From CAWFYI01 sp963820105 (lineage in GTDB: Bacteria > Patescibacteriota > Saccharimonadia > Saccharimonadales > UBA4665), in the NCBI GenBank assembly GCA_963820105.1, contig CAWFYI010000001.1:248001-312000 (forward strand): a stretch of DNA of 64,000 nt, written 5' to 3'. The translations under genes and the position numbers were made by a program. The notes beneath the pieces were generated by a model, which did not search any database, had not been told where the DNA came from, and worked only from the letters and a program-made list of their open reading frames with translations. Each line of letters starts with the position of its first letter. Position 1 is the stretch's first letter. Shown piece after piece: positions 42,860 to 52,452 of the stretch.

Positions 42860-44298
42860 TGGCCGCTTCCCAGTGGCTGCCGATAGCGGAGATTGCTGCC
42901 AAGGTGCAGTCGGGCAAGCTTAGGGCCGCGGACCTGGTCGAACAGTCCCTGAAAACTATTGCCGACAAGAAAGAATACGACGCCGTCATCGCCACCACCG
43001 AGGGCCGTGCGCGCGATAGGGCGAAAGACATAGACGGCCGCGCGGCCAAGGGCGAGAAGCTCGGGCGCCTGGCCGGCGTACCTTTCATAGCGAAGGACAA
43101 CTTCCTGGTGTTCGGCGCCGAAACCACGGCTGCTAGCAATATGCTAAAAGGGTTCAATGCTCCGTACCAGGCCACCGCGATAGAAAAACTGGAAGCAGAA
43201 GGTGCGATCTGCGTGGCCAAGGCCAACCTTGACGCCTTCGCCCACGGCAGCAGCACCGAGAACAGCGATTTCTTCACCACCAAGAACCCTTATGACAAGA
43301 CCCGCGTCCCAGGCGGCAGCTCCGGCGGCTCGGCTACGGCCGTGGCTCTGCAAATGGCGCCGTTCGCTACCGGTACCGATACGGGCAGCTCCATCAGATT
43401 GCCGGCAGCATTCTGCGGCGTGGTCGGTCTGAAGCCGACCTACGGCTCGGTCAGTCGCAGCGGCGTGGTGGCCATGGCTTCCAGCTTGGACGTTGTGGGC
43501 CCGCTGGCACGTACCGTCGATGACGCCGCGCTGGTATTCGACGTTATGGCGGGACGGGACGAGCTGGACGGCACGACCATAGAGCGCGACCCCGAAGGCT
43601 ACGAACTGCCGAAAGACATCAAGGGCGGTCTGAAAGGCAGGAAGGTAGCCATATTGAAGGAATATATGGACGATAACGTCGACGAGGAAGTCAGGAAGGC
43701 CATACTGAAAGCCGTTGATAAGCTCAAGAAAGCCGGCGCTGACGTGGGCGAGGTCAACATTCCGTCGATGCCATTGTCGGTGGCCGTATACTACATCATC
43801 AGCCCTGCCGAGATCAGTAGCAACCTGAGCCGCTACGACGGCCAGAGGTATCCTTACAGCTACAGGGAGGCCAAGGATCTGGACGAAAGCTACACGCTCA
43901 GCCGGTCGAAGGGTTTTGGCCAGGAAGCCAAGCGCCGGATAATGATCGGCACGCACGTACTCTCCAGCGGCTACTACGAGGCCTACTACATGAAGGCACA
44001 GACCGTCCGCACCAAGCTTATAAACGAATTCAACAAGGCATTCGAAGAATACGATTTCCTGCTCGGGCCGGTTTCGCCCACTCTGCCTTTCAAAATAGGC
44101 GAGAAGACCGACGATCCATTGAAGATGTACCTGGCCGACTTGCTGGTGACGGCGTCGAACCTGGCAGGCATCTGTGCCATCAGCGTACCCGCCGGTATGG
44201 TCGACGGCCTGCCCGTGGGTCTGCAGATCATGGCGCCTCAGCGGGCCGACCGCAGTCTACTTGAAATAGCCAAACAAGCCGAAGAGGCGCTGGCATGA
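42859..44298 (+). CDS. gatA: Amidotransferase subunit A
   Basis: Encodes 479 residues from ATG at 42859. Amidase signature: GVPFIAKDNFLVFG (catalytic Lys), PGGSSGGSATAVAL with the cis-Ser, and GTDTGSSIRLPAAFCG with the nucleophile Ser. It releases ammonia from glutamine for the GatB kinase/amidase step. The C-terminal half is normal in length. Downstream gene starts 4 nt inside its end. Confidence 0.95.
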   Translation: MAASQWLPIAEIAAKVQSGKLRAADLVEQSLKTIADKKEYDAVIATTEGRARDRAKDIDGRAAKGEKLGRLAGVPFIAKDNFLVFGAETTAASNMLKGFNAPYQATAIEKLEAEGAICVAKANLDAFAHGSSTENSDFFTTKNPYDKTRVPGGSSGGSATAVALQMAPFATGTDTGSSIRLPAAFCGVVGLKPTYGSVSRSGVVAMASSLDVVGPLARTVDDAALVFDVMAGRDELDGTTIERDPEGYELPKDIKGGLKGRKVAILKEYMDDNVDEEVRKAILKAVDKLKKAGADVGEVNIPSMPLSVAVYYIISPAEISSNLSRYDGQRYPYSYREAKDLDESYTLSRSKGFGQEAKRRIMIGTHVLSSGYYEAYYMKAQTVRTKLINEFNKAFEEYDFLLGPVSPTLPFKIGEKTDDPLKMYLADLLVTASNLAGICAISVPAGMVDGLPVGLQIMAPQRADRSLLEIAKQAEEALA

Positions 44299-44663
44299 AG
44301 TTCCTGCCATTCCGGCGTCGCCGGCGTCCTATGAAAACTAAACGGTTTACTGCGCGCTGGCAGGAGTTGCAGAAAAATTGTGCCAGCCGCAAGACCTGGC
44401 CCCTGGCCGTCACGCAGGCTGACGACCTGCTGGCCGAAGCGCTCAAGAAAGCCGGATACAAGGGCAAGAACACCGGCGAACGCCTGGTGGCTGCTCAGCA
44501 CGACCTGTCAGCCAACGAGAGCGTATGGTTGGGGCACAAACTGCGCAAGCGCCTGGCTCAGGAAGAAATAGACGTCCGCAAGCTTAAGAAAAAGGACATG
44601 TTGGAGGCGCTGGCCGGATTCCGCCAGGCACTGCGCGACCTGGGAGCCCTGCCACCGTCATGA
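44295..44663 (+). CDS. Hypothetical protein inserted between gatA and gatB
   Basis: Encodes 122 residues, basic (starts FRRRRRP) and helical. AVTQADDLLAEALKKAGYKG followed by KNTGERLVAAQHDLSANESV is helical; LGHKLRKRLAQEEIDVRKLK ends the core. Its start overlaps gatA and its stop overlaps gatB by 4 nt, so it is an integral operon member. The helical, basic pattern could bind tRNA or the Gat complex, but no family is named. Similar small ORFs in this position occur in CPR gat operons, from memory. Confidence 0.7.
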   Translation: MKFLPFRRRRRPMKTKRFTARWQELQKNCASRKTWPLAVTQADDLLAEALKKAGYKGKNTGERLVAAQHDLSANESVWLGHKLRKRLAQEEIDVRKLKKKDMLEALAGFRQALRDLGALPPS

Positions 44664-46126
44664 TCAGCTCCGAAGCGACAGTCAAATATCGTGCCACTAT
44701 CGGCATCGAATGCCATGTCCAATTAAAGACAAAGTCTAAGCTGTTCGCGGCCGTCGGCAACGATGCGCGCGAGGCGCCGCCTAACACGCTTGTCAGCCAC
44801 ATATGCTTCGGCCTGCCCGGAGCCCTGCCGGTATTGAACGAAGAGTCTATACATCTGGCGACCCGCGCCGCTTTCGCGCTTGGCACTGAGCCGGAGCATT
44901 TCAGCAAATTTGATCGCAAGCATTATTTTTATCCGGACCTGCCGAAAGGCTATCAGATCAGCCAGTACGACGAACCTATAATCAGCCGAGGACTGGTGAC
45001 GGTCAACGTTGACGGCAAGCCCAAGAAGGTCGGCATCACCCGCGCCCACCTGGAAGAAGATGCCGGAAAGAACACTCATCCGACCGGGGCAGACTACAGC
45101 CTGGTAGACTTGAACCGCGCCGGCACCCCGCTATTGGAAATCGTATCGGAGCCGGATATGCACACTGCCGCCGAGGCCAAGGCCTATGCGCGCGAACTGT
45201 ATCTGCGCATGAAGTACGCCGGCGTATCGGACGCTGACCTTTACTACGGCAACATGCGTTTCGACGTCAACGTCAGCATCAGCCAGACAGACGAACTCGG
45301 CACCCGTTCCGAAACTAAGAACTTGAACAGCTTCCGCGCCGTGGAAAAAGCCGTCGAATACGAGGTAAAACGCCAGGTAGATTTGCTGGAGCACGGCAAA
45401 AAGGTCGTCCAGGAAACCCGGGGCTGGGACGACGCCAAGCAAAAGACCTTCAGCCAGCGCAGCAAAGAAGATGCCGACGATTACCGCTACATGCCGGAAC
45501 CGGACATTCCGCCCATCGTGATCGAGCAGGACTACATCGACAGGGTAAGGGCCGAAATGCCGGTCATGCCGGACGAGTGGCGCCGCCGACTGTCCGATCT
45601 GGGTGTCGATCAAAAAACCGTGGAACTGATGATAGACACGCAGGCCGACCGTCCTGAGCACGAATATCTGGAATTCATCGAGGCCAACCTGGATAACAAA
45701 GACTTCGCCAAGTGGATCACGAACGCCTTCGTAAATATAATCGAGCCCCTTCGCGCCGGTTCCGAGAAATTCACCAAGCACGAATGGGCCGACACGCTGC
45801 CGCAAATCTACAGTCTTATCAAGGACGGCAAATTAAGTTCCTCGCGCGCCAAAGATCTAATCGGCGATGTTTTCACTTTGAGCGCTGTGGCCAAAGATAT
45901 TGAAGGCCTGGCGGAAGAAAAAGGCTACATACAGGTTTCGGACGAGGGCGAGATCGCCAAGGTAGTCGCGCAGGTAATCAAAGACAACCCGCAGGCGGCT
46001 CAAGACGTCAAAGACGGCCAGATGAAAGCCATCGGCTTCTTGGTCGGCCAGGTCATGAAAGCCAGCCAGGGTAAAGCCAATCCGGGCCTGGCCCAAGACC
46101 TGATCAAAAAACAGCTCGGCACCTAG
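44660..46126 (+). CDS. gatB: Amidotransferase subunit B
   Basis: Encodes 488 residues. ATIGIECHVQLKTKSKLFAA (N-terminal), FDRKHYFYPDLPKGYQISQY, NVSISQTDELGTRSETKNLN and YMPEPDIPPIVI are the GatB catalytic core that phosphorylates and amidates the tRNA-bound acid. The YqeY tail (about 415-488, SDEGEIAKVVAQVIKDNPQA, GQVMKASQGKANPGLAQDL) binds tRNA. The set C-A-orf-B is complete. Confidence 0.95.
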   Translation: MISSEATVKYRATIGIECHVQLKTKSKLFAAVGNDAREAPPNTLVSHICFGLPGALPVLNEESIHLATRAAFALGTEPEHFSKFDRKHYFYPDLPKGYQISQYDEPIISRGLVTVNVDGKPKKVGITRAHLEEDAGKNTHPTGADYSLVDLNRAGTPLLEIVSEPDMHTAAEAKAYARELYLRMKYAGVSDADLYYGNMRFDVNVSISQTDELGTRSETKNLNSFRAVEKAVEYEVKRQVDLLEHGKKVVQETRGWDDAKQKTFSQRSKEDADDYRYMPEPDIPPIVIEQDYIDRVRAEMPVMPDEWRRRLSDLGVDQKTVELMIDTQADRPEHEYLEFIEANLDNKDFAKWITNAFVNIIEPLRAGSEKFTKHEWADTLPQIYSLIKDGKLSSSRAKDLIGDVFTLSAVAKDIEGLAEEKGYIQVSDEGEIAKVVAQVIKDNPQAAQDVKDGQMKAIGFLVGQVMKASQGKANPGLAQDLIKKQLGT

Positions 46127-46164
46127 CTTAAAATCATAGCTCTGGGCGTGGTACAATTTATGGC

Positions 46165-47058
46165 ATGGCAAAGCAGAAAGTGACAAAGGCTGTTATCGCG
46201 GCGGCCGGTTTCGGTACCCGTTTCCTGCCGCAGACTAAGGCCATGCCCAAGGAAATGCTACCGCTCATTGATAAGCCGATTATCCAGTACATAGTCGAAG
46301 AGCTTTGCGAAGCAGGAATCACAGACATAGTGATAGTGACCGGCTATCACAAGCGCACCATAGAAGACCATTTCGATCACACCAGCGCCGAACTGCGCCA
46401 GAATCTTGAGCAGGGAGGAAAGACCGAGCTATTAAAGGCGACCAGAAAGATATCCGATCTGGCCAACTTCGCGTATATTCGGCAGAAGGGTCCTTACGGT
46501 ACGGGCACGCCGCTACTGAATGCCGCGCACCTTATAAACGACGAGCCTTTTGTCTACACCTTCGCTGATGACTTCGTGCAGGCCAAGCCTACGCGCTTCC
46601 AACAGCTAATAGAAGCCCAGAGCAAGTACGGCGGCTCGGTCATATCGTGCGTAAGGCGCGATGGCGATGCCGATTATTCGCGCTACGGCTACGTGGCCGG
46701 CAAAGAAATAAGCCCCGGTCTGGTCGACATGACCACCATCGTGGAAAAGCCCGGCAGCCGCGCTGAATCGCCATCCGACCTGGCTTCCGTAAGCGGCTAC
46801 GTGTTTGAGCCAGCCCTTCTTGATTACTTGCAGAAAAATCTTAAGACTTATGACGGCAAAGGCGAGTTCATGATTCAGGAGGCGATGCAGCAGATGATAG
46901 ACGACGGCCGCCACATCTACGCTTGCGACATCAAGAATGGCATGTACCACGACACCGGCAATCCGCTTGAATATTTGAAGACCGTGTTTGAGTTCGCTGT
47001 GCAGCGCGGCGACATAGGCAAACCGCTGACGGATTTCCTGCGGCAAAAGTTACAGTAG
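46165..47058 (+). CDS. galU: UTP-glucose-1-phosphate uridylyltransferase
   Basis: Encodes 297 residues. VIAAAGFGTRFLPQTKAMPK is the nucleotidyl-transfer signature, followed by LPLIDKPIIQYIVEELCEAG, ADDFVQAKPTRFQQL and the C-terminal HDTGNPLEYLKTVFEFA. It makes UDP-glucose for glycans and surface polymers. TACAAT is 7 nt before ATG (46152-46157), so leaderless. It stands alone between gatB and a short membrane operon. Confidence 0.95.
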   Translation: MAKQKVTKAVIAAAGFGTRFLPQTKAMPKEMLPLIDKPIIQYIVEELCEAGITDIVIVTGYHKRTIEDHFDHTSAELRQNLEQGGKTELLKATRKISDLANFAYIRQKGPYGTGTPLLNAAHLINDEPFVYTFADDFVQAKPTRFQQLIEAQSKYGGSVISCVRRDGDADYSRYGYVAGKEISPGLVDMTTIVEKPGSRAESPSDLASVSGYVFEPALLDYLQKNLKTYDGKGEFMIQEAMQQMIDDGRHIYACDIKNGMYHDTGNPLEYLKTVFEFAVQRGDIGKPLTDFLRQKLQ

Positions 47059-47090
47059 ATTCCTGCGCCGCTTAGTTATATAATAGGCGC

Positions 47091-47345
47091 ATGACCACTA
47101 CCGACACCGTTCTGGTAATAATCCTTACAGTGCTCCTCAGCGTTTTCTTCATACTCTGTATAGCGGCCGTGGCGATGACTCTGAAGATACTCGCCATAGT
47201 CAGGCGCATAGTAGAGAAGGCCGAAGAAGTGGCTGACTCTGTGGAATCAGCTACCGAGGTCTTACGCGACACTAGCGGACGTCTAGCGTTTTTCAAACTT
47301 ATGCGAAATATAATCAAGATGGCGCAAAAAAGGAGCAAGAAATGA
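47091..47345 (+). CDS. Small membrane protein (one helix)
   Basis: Encodes 84 residues with a long N-terminal membrane helix (LVIILTVLLSVFFILCIAAV, about 8-27) and an amphipathic coiled tail (VRRIVEKAEEVADSVESATE). It is coupled by 4-nt overlap to a YtxH protein, the usual two-gene arrangement of general-stress membrane proteins. TATAAT lies 6 nt before ATG (47079-47084). Function unknown. Confidence 0.8.
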   Translation: MTTTDTVLVIILTVLLSVFFILCIAAVAMTLKILAIVRRIVEKAEEVADSVESATEVLRDTSGRLAFFKLMRNIIKMAQKRSKK

Positions 47346-47755
47346 GCCGCAAGGAACATAGCAATTTCAAACGTTTCGCCGTAGGCAGCGCGTTCGCAGC
47401 CGCTGCGGGCTATGTTGCCGGCATCCTGACCGCCCCGAAGAGCGGTAAGGAAACCCGGGGAGATATCAAGGACACTGCCAACGAAAATCTGGCGCAGGCC
47501 GAAAAAGAGCTCAAAAAGCTCCATACCGAATTGAGCCAAGTGATCAACGAGGCCCGCGTGAACGGCGACCGCATGAGTGCCAAGGCCAGGAACGACCTGG
47601 CGGAACTTATCGACAACGCCAAAGACACTAAGGAGAAGGTCCGCGAAGTCATCAGCGCCTTCCACGAAGGCGAAGCCGAAGACGCAGACCTTAAAAAGGC
47701 GGTCAAACAGGCGAATTCCGCGCTCAAGAACCTCCGCTCATTCCTCAATAAGTAA
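47342..47755 (+). CDS. YtxH domain protein
   Basis: Encodes 137 residues. GSAFAAAAGYVAGILTAPKS (residues about 15-34) is the YtxH membrane segment with its GxxxG pattern and APKSGKE motif, followed by a long amphipathic helical tail that resembles apolipoprotein-like coiled coil. Probably a membrane-associated general-stress protein as in Bacillus YtxH. Coupled to the preceding single-helix protein. Confidence 0.85.
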   Translation: MSRKEHSNFKRFAVGSAFAAAAGYVAGILTAPKSGKETRGDIKDTANENLAQAEKELKKLHTELSQVINEARVNGDRMSAKARNDLAELIDNAKDTKEKVREVISAFHEGEAEDADLKKAVKQANSALKNLRSFLNK

Positions 47756-47805
47756 GCCGGAAGTGTTATAATTAGAGGTGTAATTTAGGGGTTCCAGAGG
47801 GTATT

Positions 47806-50800
47806 TTGGCTACTAAGTCTACAAAAAAGACTATAAAAAAAACATTGGGCGCAAGTGATTACGTTCATCTGCATAATCATACCGAGTACAGCCTGCTTGA
47901 CGGATTGACGAAAGTTCCCGCCTTGGTCGAACGTGTCAAGGATTACGGCATGTCCGCAGTTGCCGTTACGGATCACGGAACTTTGAGCGGCACCATCGAA
48001 TTCTACAAGAAGGCAAAGAGCGTCGGCGTCAAGCCAATCATCGGCATCGAGGCCTATATGGCGGCTCGCAGTCTGTACGACCGCGAGCCTGGCAAGGACA
48101 AGCAGAATTACCACCTCATACTGCTGGCCATGAATAACCTGGGTTACGAGAACCTGATGGCCCTGTCTACCATAGCGAACCTCGAGGGCTTTTATTACAA
48201 GCCGCGTATAGACCGCGCATTGCTGAAGAAACATAACGAGGGCCTCATAGCGCTGAGCGGCTGTGCCAGCAGCGAGGTCGGTGACGCGCTCAGGCAGGGT
48301 CAATACGAACAGGCCAAAGAGATTGCTATGTGGTACAAGGAGGCGTTCGGAGACCGTTACTATCTGGAGGTCCAGGATCACGGGCATGAAGATCATCCGG
48401 GCCATTGGTCGGAGCAAAAGATTATAAACGACCAGATTATCAAGCTCAGTAAGGACCTGGATATCAAGTGCGTAGTGACCTGTGACGCCCACTATCTGGA
48501 TCATGCGGACAAGGAGGCGCACGAGATATTGCTCTGCGTGCAGACCGGTTCGTTCCTGAGCGACGAAAAGCGCATGACCCTGGCCGAATTCGACCTGCAT
48601 GTGAACAAGCCCGAGGACGTGATATCGCGCTGGGGCAAAGACCACCCTGATTTCATAACCAACACCCGGAAGATCGCCGAGCGCTGTGACGTAAAGATAA
48701 AACTCGGCGATATACTCATCCCGAAATTCCCGGTGCCGGCGGGGGAAAGCGAGCGTTCATACTTGGAAAAGATGCTGTACCGCGGCCTGGCCTGGCGCTA
48801 TGGCTCGGCCAAGGGCGAACCCGTTTCCGAGTCCAAGGCTGACAAGATGAACCCGGCCGCAATCAAAAAGATTCTATCGCAGGAGATAGTCGAACGCGCC
48901 CAGTACGAACTGGAGGTCATAGGGGAGATGGGCTTTAACGGTTACTTCCTGATAATAGCCGACTTCATAAACTGGGGTAAGAATCAGGGCATAGTATTCG
49001 GGCCGGGGCGGGGCAGCGCCGCCGGCTCCATCATCGCCTACGCTTTGAAGATAACCGAGCTGGATCCGCTCAAATACGATCTGTTGTTCGAGCGTTTCCT
49101 GAACCCTGACCGCATCAGCATGCCCGACATCGACATCGATATCCAGGATTCCCGCCGCGGGGAAGTCATACAGTACTGCGTGGATAAGTACGGCAAGGAG
49201 CGTGTAGCTAACATAGTCACGTTCGGCAGGATGGCGGCGCGCAACGCCGTGCGCGACGTGTCGCGCGTCCTGCAGGTGCCTTATGCCGATGCCGACCGCC
49301 TGGCCAAGATGATTCCTCCTCCTGTGCAGGGCAGACACATACCTCTGGCCACGTCTCTCAAAGAAAACCGCGATCTGAAGGAAGAATACCGCAGCAATGG
49401 AACCGCCAAACGCGTCTTTGATCTGGCCATGCAGTTGGAGGGCACCATACGTTCCCATGGTGTGCATGCCGCCGGCGTGGTGATAGCGCCGGAAGACATC
49501 GTCTGCTATACGCCGCTTGAAATGGCTCAGAAAGGCGTGGTAGCGACCCAATATTCCATGGGACCCGTAGACGAGCTAGGCTTGCTGAAGATCGACTTTC
49601 TGGGTTTGTCCAACCTGACCATCATCAACAACGCACTGCGCATAATCAAGCGGGTATACGGCAAGAATATAGATATAAATTCCGTACCGATCGACGATAA
49701 GCCGACGTACGAGTTGTTCCAGCGTGGCGATACTACCGGCATATTCCAGTTCGAATCAGCCGGCATGAAGCGTTATTTGAAACAGCTTAAACCGACGAAA
49801 TTTGACGACTTGATAGCCATGAATGCCTTATACAGGCCGGGACCTATGCAATTCATTGACGAATACATTGCCCGCAAGCACGGCAAAAAGAAAGTCACAT
49901 ATGAATATCCTGGCCTTGAAACGGCGCTTGGCAATACCTACGGCGTCTTGGTCTACCAAGAGCAGTTCATGCAGGTCAGCAAGGAAATGTGCGGTTTCAC
50001 GGGCGGCCAGGCAGACACCCTGCGCAAGGCTATCGGCAAGAAACAGCGTGCTACCATGGCCAAGATGAAGATGGCCTTCATAGAGGGGATGATAGAGCAT
50101 AGTAAGGTTACCAAATCCTTTGCCGAGAAGTTCTGGGTGCGCATGGAAGCCTTCGCCGATTATGGTTTTAACAAAAGCCACTCCGCGCCGTATGCCATGG
50201 TCGCCTACCAGACCGCTTATCTAAAAGCGCATTACCCGGAAGCTTTCATGGCGGCGTTGATGACCAGCGATTACGACGACATAGATCGTCTGGCTATAGA
50301 GATAACCGAGTGCAAACATATGGGCATCACCGTCCTCCCGCCGGACGTCAACCAGTCGTTCGTAGAGTTCGCCGTGGTGCCCGGCAAAAAACAAATACGC
50401 TTCGGTATGGCGGCCATCAAGAACGTCGGTACCGGTGTGGTAGAAGAGATACTGCGCGCCCGCAAGAAAGGCGAGTTCAAGAGCCTGGAAGATTTCCTCG
50501 TCAGGGTCAGCGCGCGTGTCGTCAACCGCAAGCCCATGGAAAGCCTGGTCAAGGCCGGGGCGTTCGACCGCTACGGCGACCGCTCTACCCTACTGCATAA
50601 TCTTGACCACATTCTGGCGTTCGCGGGCCGCTTGCAGAAACAGGCCGATAGCGGCCAGACCGATATGTTCGGCGACCTGGAGAGCGCTTCTAATAAGCCG
50701 CGCCTGGAGTTAGAACCTCTTGACCGGCCTGCGGATACGCGTGAACAGCTGGTCTGGGAGCGTGAACTGCTGGGGCTATACCTAAGCCAGCACCCGTTGG

Positions 50801-51402
50801 AGGCTTTCGGGGTCGTCCTGGATGCGCAGACCAAGCCCCTCGATACCATTACCGGCGAGCATGACGGCCAGTCTGTCAGCATAGGCGGGGCTATCACCGA
50901 TGTCCGGGAAATTACCACCAGGAATGGCCAAAAGATGGCCTTCGTAAAGATTGAAGACCGTTCCGCTGAAATGGAAGTCGTCGTGTTTCCGAACAGTTAT
51001 CAGAAGACTTCCGCTCTCTGGGAAAGGGATAGGGTGGTGCTGGTACGGGGCAAGGTAAGCATTCGCGACAAATCCGGCAACAGTTCTGGGGAAGTAAAGA
51101 TCATGGCCGAAAGCGCCAAAGAAATTTCTGCTTCTCAGGGCGGGATGCCCGAACCCGGCGCCGCTGCCAAACCCCTTAACGAGCGCTTATATATACGCCT
51201 GCAGGACACGAACGATGAGCAGACATTGCTTTCTTTGAAGGAGGCCATAGACACGCACAAGGGCACTACGGAGGTAGTGTTAGTGCTCGGCGAAGCTACG
51301 TCCCGCCAGGCTATCAAGCTGCCGGGAGGTATAGACACCGGCAGCGCCGGATTAACTAAATTGCGCGATATAGTAGGCGTTGACAATCTTGTAATACGGT
51401 AG
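47806..51402 (+). CDS. dnaE: DNA polymerase III alpha subunit
   Basis: Encodes 1,198 residues from TTG, with AGAGGG upstream and TATAAT near 47766. The PHP domain (HLHNHTEYSLLDGL) is present with intact metal ligands; polymerase motifs include GPGRGSAAGSIIAYAL, DIDIDIQDSRRGEVIQYC (two catalytic Asp) and HGVHAAGVVIAPED; the tail holds the helix-hairpin-helix and OB fold (VSIGGAITDVREITTRNGQK). A DnaE1-type replicative polymerase with possible PHP proofreading. Length is standard. Ends one nt before the convergent CAP gene. Confidence 0.96.
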   Translation: MATKSTKKTIKKTLGASDYVHLHNHTEYSLLDGLTKVPALVERVKDYGMSAVAVTDHGTLSGTIEFYKKAKSVGVKPIIGIEAYMAARSLYDREPGKDKQNYHLILLAMNNLGYENLMALSTIANLEGFYYKPRIDRALLKKHNEGLIALSGCASSEVGDALRQGQYEQAKEIAMWYKEAFGDRYYLEVQDHGHEDHPGHWSEQKIINDQIIKLSKDLDIKCVVTCDAHYLDHADKEAHEILLCVQTGSFLSDEKRMTLAEFDLHVNKPEDVISRWGKDHPDFITNTRKIAERCDVKIKLGDILIPKFPVPAGESERSYLEKMLYRGLAWRYGSAKGEPVSESKADKMNPAAIKKILSQEIVERAQYELEVIGEMGFNGYFLIIADFINWGKNQGIVFGPGRGSAAGSIIAYALKITELDPLKYDLLFERFLNPDRISMPDIDIDIQDSRRGEVIQYCVDKYGKERVANIVTFGRMAARNAVRDVSRVLQVPYADADRLAKMIPPPVQGRHIPLATSLKENRDLKEEYRSNGTAKRVFDLAMQLEGTIRSHGVHAAGVVIAPEDIVCYTPLEMAQKGVVATQYSMGPVDELGLLKIDFLGLSNLTIINNALRIIKRVYGKNIDINSVPIDDKPTYELFQRGDTTGIFQFESAGMKRYLKQLKPTKFDDLIAMNALYRPGPMQFIDEYIARKHGKKKVTYEYPGLETALGNTYGVLVYQEQFMQVSKEMCGFTGGQADTLRKAIGKKQRATMAKMKMAFIEGMIEHSKVTKSFAEKFWVRMEAFADYGFNKSHSAPYAMVAYQTAYLKAHYPEAFMAALMTSDYDDIDRLAIEITECKHMGITVLPPDVNQSFVEFAVVPGKKQIRFGMAAIKNVGTGVVEEILRARKKGEFKSLEDFLVRVSARVVNRKPMESLVKAGAFDRYGDRSTLLHNLDHILAFAGRLQKQADSGQTDMFGDLESASNKPRLELEPLDRPADTREQLVWERELLGLYLSQHPLEAFGVVLDAQTKPLDTITGEHDGQSVSIGGAITDVREITTRNGQKMAFVKIEDRSAEMEVVVFPNSYQKTSALWERDRVVLVRGKVSIRDKSGNSSGEVKIMAESAKEISASQGGMPEPGAAAKPLNERLYIRLQDTNDEQTLLSLKEAIDTHKGTTEVVLVLGEATSRQAIKLPGGIDTGSAGLTKLRDIVGVDNLVIR

Positions 51403-52350
51403 CTAGCGGACTATGCCGCTGACCCGGGTAAGCACGCAGCCTACGGTTATTATTAGAACCGCGAAAATATCCAGATAAGGATGCCGTGTCACGAACTTTT
51501 CTCCTCGCACCAGCACGCGGTGGAAACGATAACTGTAGCGCAGTATGAACAGGGCGCCGGCCGCGCCGGTAAGCGCTATGATAGCCAGCAGGCTCCAGGC
51601 TTGGCGGTCTCCGGTCAATATCTGGATGCGCGATACCGGCTGCTGGGCCGCATCCGCCCCCAGGACGTTGCTGCTCGCCGCGGCCGGCGCCCCCGAAGCT
51701 CCAGTAGTTCCGGAAGCCCTGGAAGCTCCGGAAGCAGAGCCCGCGGCTACCGAGGACGAATCGGAAATCATCGGTTGTCCATACTCCGCTACAACGATGG
51801 TCTGTGGTCCATGCCCTATGAAATCCGCCGAACTGGCTACTCCGAAACCGACATCGCTGTAGGATACGTTAAGGATATTTGCACGATGTTCCGCGCTGTT
51901 CATCCAGCCGGCGACGCTGGCATCGGCGCCGTCGAAGCCATAGGCAAGGTTTTCGCCCGCGCTCCGGTACTGATAGTTGCTGGCGGTTATGAAGGACCAC
52001 GGCGTTCTGCCGCTCGGAGAATTATGTGACCAGTAATCGGATCTTACCATGTCGTCGGCCTTGGCCTGCGCCGCCTCCTCTAATTTGACGTTGAAGGATA
52101 ATGCCGGCTCGCCGTCCTTGGCCCGTTCCGCGTTGGTGTCGTTAAGCAGTTTGCTGGCGGAAAAGTCGCTGTTAGTACCCAGCACGCCGGCGCCGGACCA
52201 CACGCTGTTCACCAGCAGGCCAAGGCCGACGATCAGCAACATAGGCAGATACGGCCAGTACGGCTTCAGATAATGCCGGCTGTGTCGGTGGTGGCCGGCA
52301 TGACGTTTGCGATGATGGGCTTTCGGCCGCGATCTGGTTGCTAGAGCCAT
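51403..52350 (-). CDS. Membrane protein with CAP/SCP domain
   Basis: Encodes 315 residues. A His/Arg-rich cytoplasmic tail (HHRKRHAGHHRHSRHY) precedes a signal anchor (LPMLLIVGLGLLVNSVW), then a CAP domain (about 60-190) with LLNDTNAERAKDGEPALSFN, YWSHNSPSGRTPWSFI, ENLAYGF and AEHRANILN, keeping the His/Glu/His/Glu cavity pattern. A Ser/Gly/Ala linker and two more membrane helices near the C-terminus follow. It acts at the cell surface; CAP proteins in bacteria are of uncertain activity. Confidence 0.85.
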   Translation of the reverse strand: MALATRSRPKAHHRKRHAGHHRHSRHYLKPYWPYLPMLLIVGLGLLVNSVWSGAGVLGTNSDFSASKLLNDTNAERAKDGEPALSFNVKLEEAAQAKADDMVRSDYWSHNSPSGRTPWSFITASNYQYRSAGENLAYGFDGADASVAGWMNSAEHRANILNVSYSDVGFGVASSADFIGHGPQTIVVAEYGQPMISDSSSVAAGSASGASRASGTTGASGAPAAASSNVLGADAAQQPVSRIQILTGDRQAWSLLAIIALTGAAGALFILRYSYRFHRVLVRGEKFVTRHPYLDIFAVLIITVGCVLTRVSGIVR

Positions 52351-52452
52351 GATGATTCGTAGTTTTGGTTTTTATCGGACTTATTTCATTATATCACAGA
52401 GACGGTTTCCGGATATCCTTAAAACCTCGCTTATGCTTTATACTATTTGGAT

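Noticed and set aside
47785..48645. 286-codon antisense ORF opposite dnaE (and similar long antisense ORFs opposite cnnm, gatA, rpe and transketolase)
   Set aside because: They mirror GC-rich codon positions of clearly homologous genes and show no protein family character or start signals.
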